A stretch of 64,000 nucleotides of DNA from assembly GCA_029237775.1 (NCBI GenBank), contig JAQZBR010000001.1, positions 186,001-250,000 on the forward strand, read 5' to 3'. The notes under the pieces are model-generated. The model was not told the DNA's origin. It saw only the letters and a program-made list of their open reading frames with translations, and searched no databases. The position numbers and the translations under genes are program-made. Origin of the DNA: Bacteroidota bacterium. Its GTDB lineage: Bacteria > Bacteroidota > Bacteroidia > 2-12-FULL-35-15. Shown here piece by piece: positions 44,325 through 52,097 of this stretch (position 1 is its first letter; each line of letters starts with the position of its first letter).

Positions 44325-45143
44325 TTAGTGTCTTTTCATTTCAACATAACCTTTCAGTATCATCTCCTTAGATTTGATCTCCATAACTGCGAAATATGTT
44401 CCGTCCGGAAGCTCTTCACCCTTGTTATTATGGCCGCTCCACTGGTCAGTATAGTTTTTTTGCTGATAAACAACATTGCCCCATCTGTTAAAAATGGTTA
44501 GCAGATTCTCGGACGACTCATCTGCTCCGTGCACTATAAAATTGTCGTTGTGTCCATCGCTGTTTGGAGAAAATGCTGTCGGCATTGCCACATTAGTTGG
44601 CTGCGCCAACCCGATTGTACCACTTGCTACGCATCCATTTGCGTCCTTAACAAGCACTGTATATGCATTAGCGCTGAGATTGGAAATATCTTCCGTTGAA
44701 GCACCATTTGACCAGGAATACCAATATGGAGCAACTCCTCCATTCACCGTCAGATCAATGGACCCATCGCTCCCCATATAATAGCTGATATTATAGCCTG
44801 TGATCAATTCCGGGCTCGACAGATCCAACACCAAGGGATCGGGCTGTAACACCTTGATCGTATCCCTTTTAATACATCCGAGATAATCTGCGATTGTAAG
44901 AAAATAGGTTCCTGCAGGTACATTCGGCAGATGAGCGCTTTGAAGACCTGTTGACCAGTAATAATTATAAGGAGCTGTTCCACCGCTGACACTTGACATT
45001 ACGTTCCCATCGGTGCCTCCATTACAAGATACATTGTGAGGTATAAGATCAAGATTTAAAGTAGCGCATGGACCTTGAGCACGAGTTAATACAGGAAAAA
45101 GGAAAAGCAACAGGCTTAATAGCACTTTGGAAATTTGTTGCAT
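44325..45143 (-). CDS. Gliding motility-associated C-terminal domain protein with SprB-like repeats
   Basis: About 272 residues from the ATG at 45143 (MQQISKVLLSLLLFLFPVL, a signal peptide ending TRAQ). An in-frame ATG at 45206 would add 21 polar residues before it. The mature part has two SprB-type repeats (VSCNGGTDGNVMSSVSGGTA at ~35-55, and GSDGSIDLTVNGGVAPYWYS). The type B T9SS C-terminal domain is at ~190-272 (MPTAFSPNSDGHNDNFIV ... YVEMKRH). It is unusually short for a SprB-like adhesin. It is the likely cargo of the adjacent PorP/SprF protein. Confidence 0.88.
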   Translation of the reverse strand: MQQISKVLLSLLLFLFPVLTRAQGPCATLNLDLIPHNVSCNGGTDGNVMSSVSGGTAPYNYYWSTGLQSAHLPNVPAGTYFLTIADYLGCIKRDTIKVLQPDPLVLDLSSPELITGYNISYYMGSDGSIDLTVNGGVAPYWYSWSNGASTEDISNLSANAYTVLVKDANGCVASGTIGLAQPTNVAMPTAFSPNSDGHNDNFIVHGADESSENLLTIFNRWGNVVYQQKNYTDQWSGHNNKGEELPDGTYFAVMEIKSKEMILKGYVEMKRH

Positions 45144-45435
45144 GAAGGAAGTCAATGCTTTTAAATAATGACTTTCTTTTGTATTGAGTAGTAATGTTGT
45201 TTTCATGGCAATTACATTTTATAGTAAAATTATGGTGGTATAATAGCCTTCATATTTTGATTTCGGTAGTAAGGATATTTGTATCGTTGAAACTTGTAAA
45301 AAATGATTCGGATGGAGGAATTCATCGATGAAACAGATTGATTTTCACCCGAAACGGAAAAAATTATTCAGCCGGACAGCCTAAAAAAATCGTAAATTTA
45401 CCTGCAGAAATTCTTAACTAAATAATCACAGAATT

Positions 45436-46833
45436 ATGGAATATCGTATTGAGAAAGACACGATGGGCGAGGTAAAGGTACCGGCCGACAAATACTGGGG
45501 AGCACAAACTGAGCGTTCCCGCAATAATTTTAAGATAGGGCCTGAAGCCAGCATGCCTAAAGAAATCATTTATGCATTTGGCTATCTTAAAAAGGCTGCT
45601 GCAATGGCCAACAATGAACTGGGTGTATTAACGGCAGATAAAAAAGATCTGATTGCAAAAGCATGTGATGAGATCATTGCAGGAAAACTTGATGATCAGT
45701 TTCCTTTGGTGATCTGGCAAACAGGATCAGGAACTCAGTCAAACATGAATGCGAATGAAGTCATCGCCTACCGTGCACATGTTTTGAGCGGAGGAAAACT
45801 TTCTGATGATAAAAAAGTATTGCATCCTAACGATGATGTAAATAAATCACAATCTTCAAATGACACATATCCTACTGCAATGCATATTGCAGCATACAAG
45901 CAGGTAGTTGATATTACGATCCCGGGATTGGAAAAGCTAAGAAATACACTTCAGAAAAAATCAGAAGAGTATAAGAGCATCGTGAAAACAGGGCGTACAC
46001 ATTTTATGGATGCAACGCCTTTAACATTGGGACAGGAATTCTCCGGTTATGCACAGCAGCTGACAAACAGCATCCGCGCTGTAAAAAATTCGCTTGAAGT
46101 TGTCCGTGAACTTGCCTTAGGTGGAACGGCTGTCGGTACAGGCTTAAACACACCAAATGGTTACGATGTGCTTGTCGCGAAAAAAATAGCAGACTTAACC
46201 GGACTGCCTTTCATTACAGCACCAAATAAATTTGAAGCGCTTGCCGCACACGATGCGATGGTTGAATTATCGGGAGCGCTAAAACGTTCTGCGGTTTCTT
46301 TAATGAAGATCGCAAATGATATTCGTATGCTGTCTTCCGGGCCACGAAGCGGGATCGGTGAGATCATCATTCCTGATAATGAACCGGGATCTTCGATCAT
46401 GCCGGGTAAAGTTAATCCAACGCAACCGGAAGCAATGACTATGGTTTGTGCCCAGGTTATGGGAAATGATGTTGCAGTTTCAATAGGTGGATCTAACGGC
46501 CATTTCGAATTAAATGTATTTAAGCCATTGATCGCTGCGAATGTTCTTCAGTCGGCAAGATTGATCGGTGATGCATGTGTTTCATTCAATGATAAATGTG
46601 CGGAAGGAATTATGCCTAACCATGAGATCATTAAAAAACACATGGAGAACTCTTTGATGCTTGTAACTGCTTTGAACACTCATATCGGTTATGAAAATGC
46701 TGCTAAAATAGCAAAGACTGCTCATAAAGGAAACAAAACACTTCGTGAAGCAGCTATTGAGTTAGGGCTTGTTACAAACGAGCAATTCGATCAGTGGGTG
46801 AAGCCTGAAGACATGTGCGGCTCAATGAAATAA
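45436..46833 (+). CDS. fumC: Fumarate hydratase, class II
   Basis: A 465-residue fumarase of the aspartase/fumarase superfamily. Signature regions are [13 protein letters not shown] (residues ~97-109), [20 protein letters not shown], and the catalytic loop [16 protein letters not shown] at ~315-330. It interconverts fumarate and malate in the TCA cycle. A TAAATTTA box at 45393-45400 is a plausible promoter, and a hairpin follows the stop. Confidence 0.96.
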   Translation: MEYRIEKDTMGEVKVPADKYWGAQTERSRNNFKIGPEASMPKEIIYAFGYLKKAAAMANNELGVLTADKKDLIAKACDEIIAGKLDDQFPLVIWQTGSGTQSNMNANEVIAYRAHVLSGGKLSDDKKVLHPNDDVNKSQSSNDTYPTAMHIAAYKQVVDITIPGLEKLRNTLQKKSEEYKSIVKTGRTHFMDATPLTLGQEFSGYAQQLTNSIRAVKNSLEVVRELALGGTAVGTGLNTPNGYDVLVAKKIADLTGLPFITAPNKFEALAAHDAMVELSGALKRSAVSLMKIANDIRMLSSGPRSGIGEIIIPDNEPGSSIMPGKVNPTQPEAMTMVCAQVMGNDVAVSIGGSNGHFELNVFKPLIAANVLQSARLIGDACVSFNDKCAEGIMPNHEIIKKHMENSLMLVTALNTHIGYENAAKIAKTAHKGNKTLREAAIELGLVTNEQFDQWVKPEDMCGSMK

Positions 46834-46841
46834 ATCAAACC

Positions 46842-46870
46842 AGAGAATCTTCCTCACCGGAAGATTCTCT
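46842..46870 (+). terminator. Hairpin downstream of fumC
   Basis: agagaatcttcc (46842-46853) pairs perfectly with ggaagattctct (46859-46870), loop tcacc, 8 bp after the fumC stop. The T run is delayed by about 20 bp (ttattttttt around 46891), so termination efficiency is uncertain. Confidence 0.7.
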
Positions 46871-46913
46871 CATTCTATTCCTGCATCCCCTTATTTTTTT
46901 TAGATTTCTTCAA

Positions 46914-47579
46914 TTGAAAAAATTTCATTTCATATTATTTATTCTGATTTGTGGTTTTACAAAACTATCTGCACAAACAGATACTGTCATAAACGGAAAA
47001 CATTATCAGATAGTTGATGATAAGAAACCTGCAGAAACAATAAAGGGAAAAAAAACTTTACCTCCGGCCGACAGCACTTTTGTGATCAACAACAAAAAAA
47101 TGAAATACTATAACAACTGGCTAACGCTGGGAGGTGGTATTCAACAAAATCTTACGTATAACAGGAAATATGGTTTTGCAGGTGGTGTGGACTTCCAGTT
47201 TCATATTAAACAACAATACTTTCAGTTGGGAACGGTTATCACAGGAGAAAAATTCGGCTCATACGACAACTACAACTTTCATCTTGGCTACGGAAAACGT
47301 TATGAAGACAAGGATTTTCACGTTGCAGTTTTTATAGGAATATCGTATTCAACAGGCTATGCCTTCGTGGATTCAACGCATAGGTATGAGAGAGAGTTTA
47401 AAGAGCCTGGAGCGTACATTGAAGGTCAGATCATAAAGAAGATCTCTTATGATGTAGGTGCAGGAGTCAGCATTTTCGGAGATTACAATCAGGAGCAGGC
47501 TATCATTGGCGGGCGTTTTATTATCTACTTCTCAAGCGCCTACAAAGGAATCTATAACAGTCAGTATAGAGGCAAGTAA
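46914..47579 (+). CDS. Exported beta-rich protein of unknown function
   Basis: About 221 residues when started at the TTG at 46914, which gives a clean signal peptide (MKKFHFILFILICGFTKLSAQ-type; residues 1-21). An ATG at 46815 overlaps fumC and crosses its hairpin, so it is rejected. After a polar linker, the region from ~75 onward (LTLGGGIQQNLTYNRKYGF, FHLGYGKRYEDKDFHVAVFI) has alternating hydrophobic strands with Tyr and Gly, like a small outer-membrane barrel. No family was recognised. It converges on the pyrophosphorylase gene. Confidence 0.65.
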   Translation: MKKFHFILFILICGFTKLSAQTDTVINGKHYQIVDDKKPAETIKGKKTLPPADSTFVINNKKMKYYNNWLTLGGGIQQNLTYNRKYGFAGGVDFQFHIKQQYFQLGTVITGEKFGSYDNYNFHLGYGKRYEDKDFHVAVFIGISYSTGYAFVDSTHRYEREFKEPGAYIEGQIIKKISYDVGAGVSIFGDYNQEQAIIGGRFIIYFSSAYKGIYNSQYRGK

Positions 47580-47582
47580 TTC

Positions 47583-48671
47583 CTAAACAAACTTCTCGCC
47601 CTTTAAAACTTTTGTATCATTTACAAAAGTACGGATCTGCTGTTCATCCTCTTTTTTACAGATCAGTAGAATTCCGTCAGATTCAACAACGATATAGTCT
47701 TCAAGCCCCTGCATCACCACCAGCTTATCTTTCGGAACATTGACAATACAATTTTTAGAATCGTACAGCATTACATTTTTTCCAACGATAGCATTTTCAT
47801 TATCATCATGCTTAATGTGATCATAAAGGGAGCCCCAGGTTCCCAGATCGCTCCAGCCGATTATAGAAGAACGTACATACACATTGTCCGCTTTTTCCAT
47901 GATCGCATAATCAATAGAAATATTCTTGCAGTTAATATATGCTTTTGCGATAAACTCCTCTTCTTTTGGAGTGTTGTATAAATCGTTTCCTTCACTGAAG
48001 AGAACATGCATTTCATTAGCATGCTTCTCAAAAGCATTGATCACACTCTTAACGCTCCAGATAAAAATCCCGGAATTCCAGAGAAAATCACCACTCTGCA
48101 AGAAGAATTTTGCCATCTCCAGATCAGGCTTTTCCGTAAAGGTTTTCACCTTCTTTATTCTCTTATCTTTTTCTTTAACAGATGACTCATTGAACTGGAT
48201 GTAACCATACCCCGTATCAGGACGGCTTGGACGAATCCCTAAAGTTACAAGGCAATCTTCTGACGCTGCTTTAATATAGCATGCTTTAACAGCTTTAATA
48301 AAAGTATCTTCCTTTGTGATCAGATGATCTGAAGGAGCAACAACAATAAGCGCATTAGGATTTATCTGATTGATCTTGTATGAGGCATAAGCAACGCAAG
48401 GAGCAGTATTTTTTCGTGCAGGTTCGCTTAAAATATTTTTGGTATCAATTCCTTTGATCTGCTCACGCACAAGATCAACGTAAGAGTCGTTGGTAACAAT
48501 AAAAATATTTTCTTTTGGACAAAGACGGGCAAAGCGACTATAAGTTTGCTGTAATAGCGTTTGCCCTGTTCCTAAAATATCCAGAAATTGCTTCGGATGT
48601 GCTGTTCTGCTCATTGGCCAAAAGCGGCTGCCAACACCGCCTGCCATAATCACACAATAGTTATTCTTCAA
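47583..48671 (-). CDS. Mannose-1-phosphate guanylyltransferase
   Basis: A 362-residue nucleotidyltransferase. The N-terminal signature is MAGGVGSRFWPMSRTAHPKQ, followed by LIVVAPSDHLI and FTEKPDLEMAKFFL, all typical of GDP-mannose pyrophosphorylases. The enzyme converts mannose-1-phosphate and GTP to GDP-mannose, a precursor for surface polysaccharides and glycoproteins. The fused isomerase domain of the longer ManC/AlgA enzymes is absent, giving the short form common in Bacteroidota. Confidence 0.94.
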   Translation of the reverse strand: MKNNYCVIMAGGVGSRFWPMSRTAHPKQFLDILGTGQTLLQQTYSRFARLCPKENIFIVTNDSYVDLVREQIKGIDTKNILSEPARKNTAPCVAYASYKINQINPNALIVVAPSDHLITKEDTFIKAVKACYIKAASEDCLVTLGIRPSRPDTGYGYIQFNESSVKEKDKRIKKVKTFTEKPDLEMAKFFLQSGDFLWNSGIFIWSVKSVINAFEKHANEMHVLFSEGNDLYNTPKEEEFIAKAYINCKNISIDYAIMEKADNVYVRSSIIGWSDLGTWGSLYDHIKHDDNENAIVGKNVMLYDSKNCIVNVPKDKLVVMQGLEDYIVVESDGILLICKKEDEQQIRTFVNDTKVLKGEKFV

Positions 48672-48700
48672 AATTCTCTATTTACTATGTTTATATTTTC

Positions 48701-48768
48701 TACGAACACCGAATTAAATCGAATATCGAATCTGAATTCGTGATTCGCGAGATTCGTGATTCGTTGAA
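48701..48768 (-). repeat. ACGAAT iterations after the aminotransferase stop
   Basis: In aminotransferase orientation: aattcaacgaatcacgaatc, tcgcgaatcacgaattcaga, then ttcgatattcgatttaattc. Three ACGAAT units follow the stop directly. No further feature is seen up to the pyrophosphorylase start. Confidence 0.6.
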
Positions 48769-50061
48769 TTATTTAAGTTTCTTCAGTGCCTCACGTAAAT
48801 TATTCACTACACCATCTACATCCTCCAGCTTACATGTACCTACAGACAAACGATACCAGCTTGAATCGGAAGATGCACCGAATGCATAAAAAGGAACCAA
48901 TGCAACTTTTGCCTCGTCCAGAATATATTTTGTAACGTCCTGTGTTGTGTTCAACACATTACCTTCAGCAGTTTTTTGTCCATGCAACGAAAACTGTACA
49001 GTCAGATAAATTGCTGCTTCAGGAGCGATAGCATCCACCTTGAATCCTTCAGATTTCAGGCTTTGAAAACCTTTGTAAAAGCCAACAAGACGATCATTTA
49101 TTTTTGATTTGATATCGTCAAGAAAAGTATCATAGCTAGTCAGATCATTCAGATAGGTTGCAGTCGCGAGCTGTTCAGCTTTAGGAGCCCATGCACCAAC
49201 ATGCGTAAGGATAGATTTCATTTTCTCAATGATCTTCTTTGGCCCCATGCTCCAGCCTACACGTACACCGGTTGCTGCTAAAGACTTGGAAATCCCATCG
49301 ACAAAAACTGTGTAATTCTTCATTTCCGGGCGAAGGGAAACCGGGTCAAAATGCTGAGTGTTTCCATGTGTTAATGCCCAGTAGATCTGATCATACATAA
49401 GATAAACAGGCTTTTTGTTTTCAGCATTACGCTTAACATTTTCTGCCAGAATCATATCACAGATCTCCTCAAGGTCTTTCTTGCGGAAAGTTGTTCCTGT
49501 TGGGTTCAGCGGAGAACATAATGCGATTACATTTGCAACACCGATGTGCGGCTTGATGTCTGCAGCAGTCGGCATAAATTTATTTTCAGGAGTCGTTTCG
49601 ATCAACACCTGCTTTGCATTATTCAAATACGTGTAATGATTATTATTCCATGACGGTACAGGAAAAACAACGGTATCACCCGCATCAACAAGTGCCCTGA
49701 AAATTGCATAGATAACCGGACGTGCACCACCTGCAATTACTATCTCATCGGTTTTATAATCCAGGCCACCGCGTTCTTTCAGTAATTTAGAAACAGCAGT
49801 ACGAAGTTCGACCATACCGTCTGCAGCCGGATAATTGGTTTGGTCATTCTCATATTCCTGAATGATAGCCTTTTTCAGATCCGAAGGGATCGGGAACACT
49901 TTCGGATTGAAATCACCAATAGTTAAATTGTAAACTTTCTCCCCTTTCTTGATTTTTTCATTCACCTCAGCGGCTAATTTTATAATCTCCGAACCAATTA
50001 TATTCTCTGCAAGCTTTGAAACTTTCAGATCTGTATTCTTATCAACTGCGGTTGAACTCAT
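48769..50061 (-). CDS. PLP-dependent aminotransferase, class I/II
   Basis: A 430-residue fold-type I aminotransferase. The PLP-binding lysine is in DGISKSLAATGVRVGW, and SPLNPTGTTF and MYDQIYWALTHG are the other conserved cofactor-contact segments. The family includes aspartate and aromatic aminotransferases; substrate specificity cannot be assigned. It has its own TAnnTTTG element with a leader of about 70 nt and ends directly in an ACGAAT repeat. Confidence 0.92.
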   Translation of the reverse strand: MSSTAVDKNTDLKVSKLAENIIGSEIIKLAAEVNEKIKKGEKVYNLTIGDFNPKVFPIPSDLKKAIIQEYENDQTNYPAADGMVELRTAVSKLLKERGGLDYKTDEIVIAGGARPVIYAIFRALVDAGDTVVFPVPSWNNNHYTYLNNAKQVLIETTPENKFMPTAADIKPHIGVANVIALCSPLNPTGTTFRKKDLEEICDMILAENVKRNAENKKPVYLMYDQIYWALTHGNTQHFDPVSLRPEMKNYTVFVDGISKSLAATGVRVGWSMGPKKIIEKMKSILTHVGAWAPKAEQLATATYLNDLTSYDTFLDDIKSKINDRLVGFYKGFQSLKSEGFKVDAIAPEAAIYLTVQFSLHGQKTAEGNVLNTTQDVTKYILDEAKVALVPFYAFGASSDSSWYRLSVGTCKLEDVDGVVNNLREALKKLK

Positions 50062-50135
50062 ATTTGTTTTTTTGAAATGTAAATATTAGCTGTAATAATT
50101 CTCCCGATTAGCAAACACGCCAATTCTCAGGAGAA

Positions 50136-50143
50136 CAAATTTA
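50136..50143 (-). promoter_or_regulatory. -7 element of the aminotransferase gene
   Basis: TAAATTTG on the minus strand, matching TAnnTTTG, about 75 bp before the ATG at 50061. Confidence 0.5.
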
Positions 50144-50188
50144 AAAAAAACGGCTTAGGAATAAGGATTTTTGTTAAATATTTGGCCA

Positions 50189-50833
50189 TTATTCGGATTT
50201 TCCGGCAAATATGGGACTGGAGATCAAAGCCACTTCTGTGAGAGGGTTAAACAGGTATTCTCTTTTAGTTTTAAGCTCCTTACATTTGAAACGCTTTCTC
50301 ACCTGTTCACCTTTTACAAAGTATCTGCTGCCATTGTATGAGAAAGTGCTTCCCTCTTTCAGATCTTCAAGAAGAACTGTATCCTGACGAACATCATATC
50401 GCTTTAAAACTCTCAGCAGATTAAGGTCAGAACAGCTGGAAGCAGCGGGGTTACTCATATATCTCTTTAGCGCTTCTATTACATCAATCGGAAAGATCTC
50501 ATAGTCCATGAAGTTCGTCATCAGACGTTTGTATTCATCTTTCCATTCTTCTCCATGAGGCTTAACTCTGTTCTGACGCTTATTCCAGTTAGTAAGATGT
50601 GCAATCTCATGAACAAGTGTTATCAAAAAAGCGTATTTGTTCATGTCGTAATTTATGGTGATCTGGTGATTTTCACCATTTACCGGTGGACGGTAATCGC
50701 CATACTTGGAGCTTCTGCTTTTTTTAATGCGCAGTTTAAAATCATGTTCATAGATCCATTCCGCGATCACAGGGACCGCCTTTTCAGGAATGTATTTATA
50801 AAGAATGGATTGATTGCGCTCGAGCTGATTCAT
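50189..50833 (-). CDS. SprT-like zinc-metalloprotease domain protein
   Basis: A 214-residue cytoplasmic protein. The zinc motif HEIAH is at residues 75-79 (LVHEIAHLTNW), within a SprT-like domain (~20-110). The C-terminal half, about 100 residues, is a small beta-rich region (LKEGSTFSYNGSRYFVKGEQ). The canonical SprT zinc-ribbon cysteines are not seen. SprT-related proteases include Spartan, which cleaves DNA-protein crosslinks, but the role of this bacterial form is unknown. A TAAATTTG element ends 7 bp before the start codon. Confidence 0.88.
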   Translation of the reverse strand: MNQLERNQSILYKYIPEKAVPVIAEWIYEHDFKLRIKKSRSSKYGDYRPPVNGENHQITINYDMNKYAFLITLVHEIAHLTNWNKRQNRVKPHGEEWKDEYKRLMTNFMDYEIFPIDVIEALKRYMSNPAASSCSDLNLLRVLKRYDVRQDTVLLEDLKEGSTFSYNGSRYFVKGEQVRKRFKCKELKTKREYLFNPLTEVALISSPIFAGKSE

Positions 50834-50840
50834 TGAGCTG

Positions 50841-50848
50841 CAAATTTA
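50841..50848 (-). promoter_or_regulatory. -7 element of the SprT-like gene, 7 bp before its ATG
   Basis: TAAATTTG on the minus strand followed by cagctca and the ATG at 50833. Transcription is expected to start at or within a base or two of the ATG. Confidence 0.55.
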
Positions 50849-50903
50849 CGAACGAAGTGCTGATGAAAATCGGGTTTTATTTCAACAAATTATAAACTGT
50901 CAT

Positions 50904-50938
50904 AAATTACAAATCAATACGAATTTACGAATGCATGG
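50904..50938. repeat. ACGAAT-family remnant
   Basis: aaattacaaatcaatacgaa, then tttacgaatgcatgg. Two ACGAAT units. Confidence 0.45.
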
Positions 50939-50969
50939 GTTAAGAAAAAATTTTAGGTGATGATAATCC

Positions 50970-51018
50970 AATCCCCTCTCGTCCATAGGACTCCCATGGA
51001 GAGAGGGGTTAGGGGTGT
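50970..51018. repeat. 'cccctctc...gagagggg' repeat, second copy
   Basis: Arms cccctctc (50973-50980) and gagagggg (51001-51008), loop gtccataggactcccatgga, then ttaggggtg. Related to 23096-23130. Confidence 0.6.
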
Positions 51019-51067
51019 GTTTTGTTGTTAAATTACCAAGTTAACTATAAAGCTACGTCTCTGAACA

Positions 51068-51913
51068 CTACAGATTAGGCGCATTAAAAGTATCGCCTTG
51101 TTTAATATCTCCGGTCTCCCAGCCCTTTTTGAACCAGTACATGCGCTGTGCCGATGTTCCGTGAGTGAAAGCATCAGGAACTACCCTTCCCTGAGATTCG
51201 CGCTGTAAGCGGTCATCACCAATTGCATTAGCAGCATTAAGTGCTTCTTCTATATCACCGGCCTCCAGGAGCGTATCCATTGCCTGAGCGTGATGAGCCC
51301 ATACACCGGCAAAAAAATCAGCCTGAAGCTCCTGCATCACAGAATAGCGGTTATACTCGGTCTCACTCATGCGGGATCTCATTTCCTGCATCTTGGATGA
51401 AATGCCCATCAGGTTTTGAACATGGTGTCCAACCTCATGCGCCACTACATATGCCATGGTAAAATCTCCGGGGGCGCGGAAACGTCCCTGTAGCTCTTCA
51501 TAAAAAGAAAGGTCGATATAAACCGATTGGTCGGCCGGACAATAGAACGGGCCTGAGGCAGAACTTCCTGCACCGCAAGCCGATTCAACCCCATCGCGAA
51601 AAAGAACAAGAGTTGGTTTTTTATAGGTAGCGCCCTGCTGTTCGAATATTTTATCCCAGACATCTTCAGTTTCAGCAAGCACCACTTTCACCATAGCAGC
51701 ACGTTCATCATCCACCGCTTTCTCTTCAGTGCTCATAGGTGCGCTTTGGGAAAGTCCGGGCTGTTGCAATTGAGAAGGATCTCCCCCACCCAATAACATA
51801 TTCACAATATAAACCACAAGGCCGATTAGCCCGCCCCCGATTGCAATTCCTTTACCGCCCATTCCTCTGCGGTCGTCCACATTACTGCTTTGTCTTCTGC
51901 CCTGCCATAACAT
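51068..51913 (-). CDS. Neutral zinc metallopeptidase, YpfJ-type
   Basis: A 281-residue protein of the putative neutral zinc metallopeptidase family (Pfam Zn_peptidase type). A cytoplasmic start (MLWQGRRQSSNVDDRRGMG) and a single membrane helix (~25-42) precede a periplasmic protease domain. This carries HEVGHHVQNLMGI (zinc-binding HExxH) and ELQADFFAGVWAHHA, which supplies the third ligand. CGAGSSASGPFYCPADQSVY is another family signature. Substrates are unknown. Confidence 0.92.
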   Translation of the reverse strand: MLWQGRRQSSNVDDRRGMGGKGIAIGGGLIGLVVYIVNMLLGGGDPSQLQQPGLSQSAPMSTEEKAVDDERAAMVKVVLAETEDVWDKIFEQQGATYKKPTLVLFRDGVESACGAGSSASGPFYCPADQSVYIDLSFYEELQGRFRAPGDFTMAYVVAHEVGHHVQNLMGISSKMQEMRSRMSETEYNRYSVMQELQADFFAGVWAHHAQAMDTLLEAGDIEEALNAANAIGDDRLQRESQGRVVPDAFTHGTSAQRMYWFKKGWETGDIKQGDTFNAPNL

Positions 51914-52097
51914 ATCAAATAGTTTTTATTTAGAATGAGTGGATAAAATTTTGTGCCGATGTTTTTTTTATTTGCCATTAAGGCACGGAGGCACTAAGAA
52001 AAAGGGGAAAAGTTATTGGTTAACGGTTAAATGGAAAGAGGGAAATATCGGCAAAGCCGGAAAAACAATCATGCACAAACAAATGTCCATAATTGAT

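Noticed and set aside
46815-46913. Upstream start for the exported protein after fumC
   Set aside because: It overlaps fumC and crosses its terminator hairpin; the TTG at 46914 gives a signal peptide.
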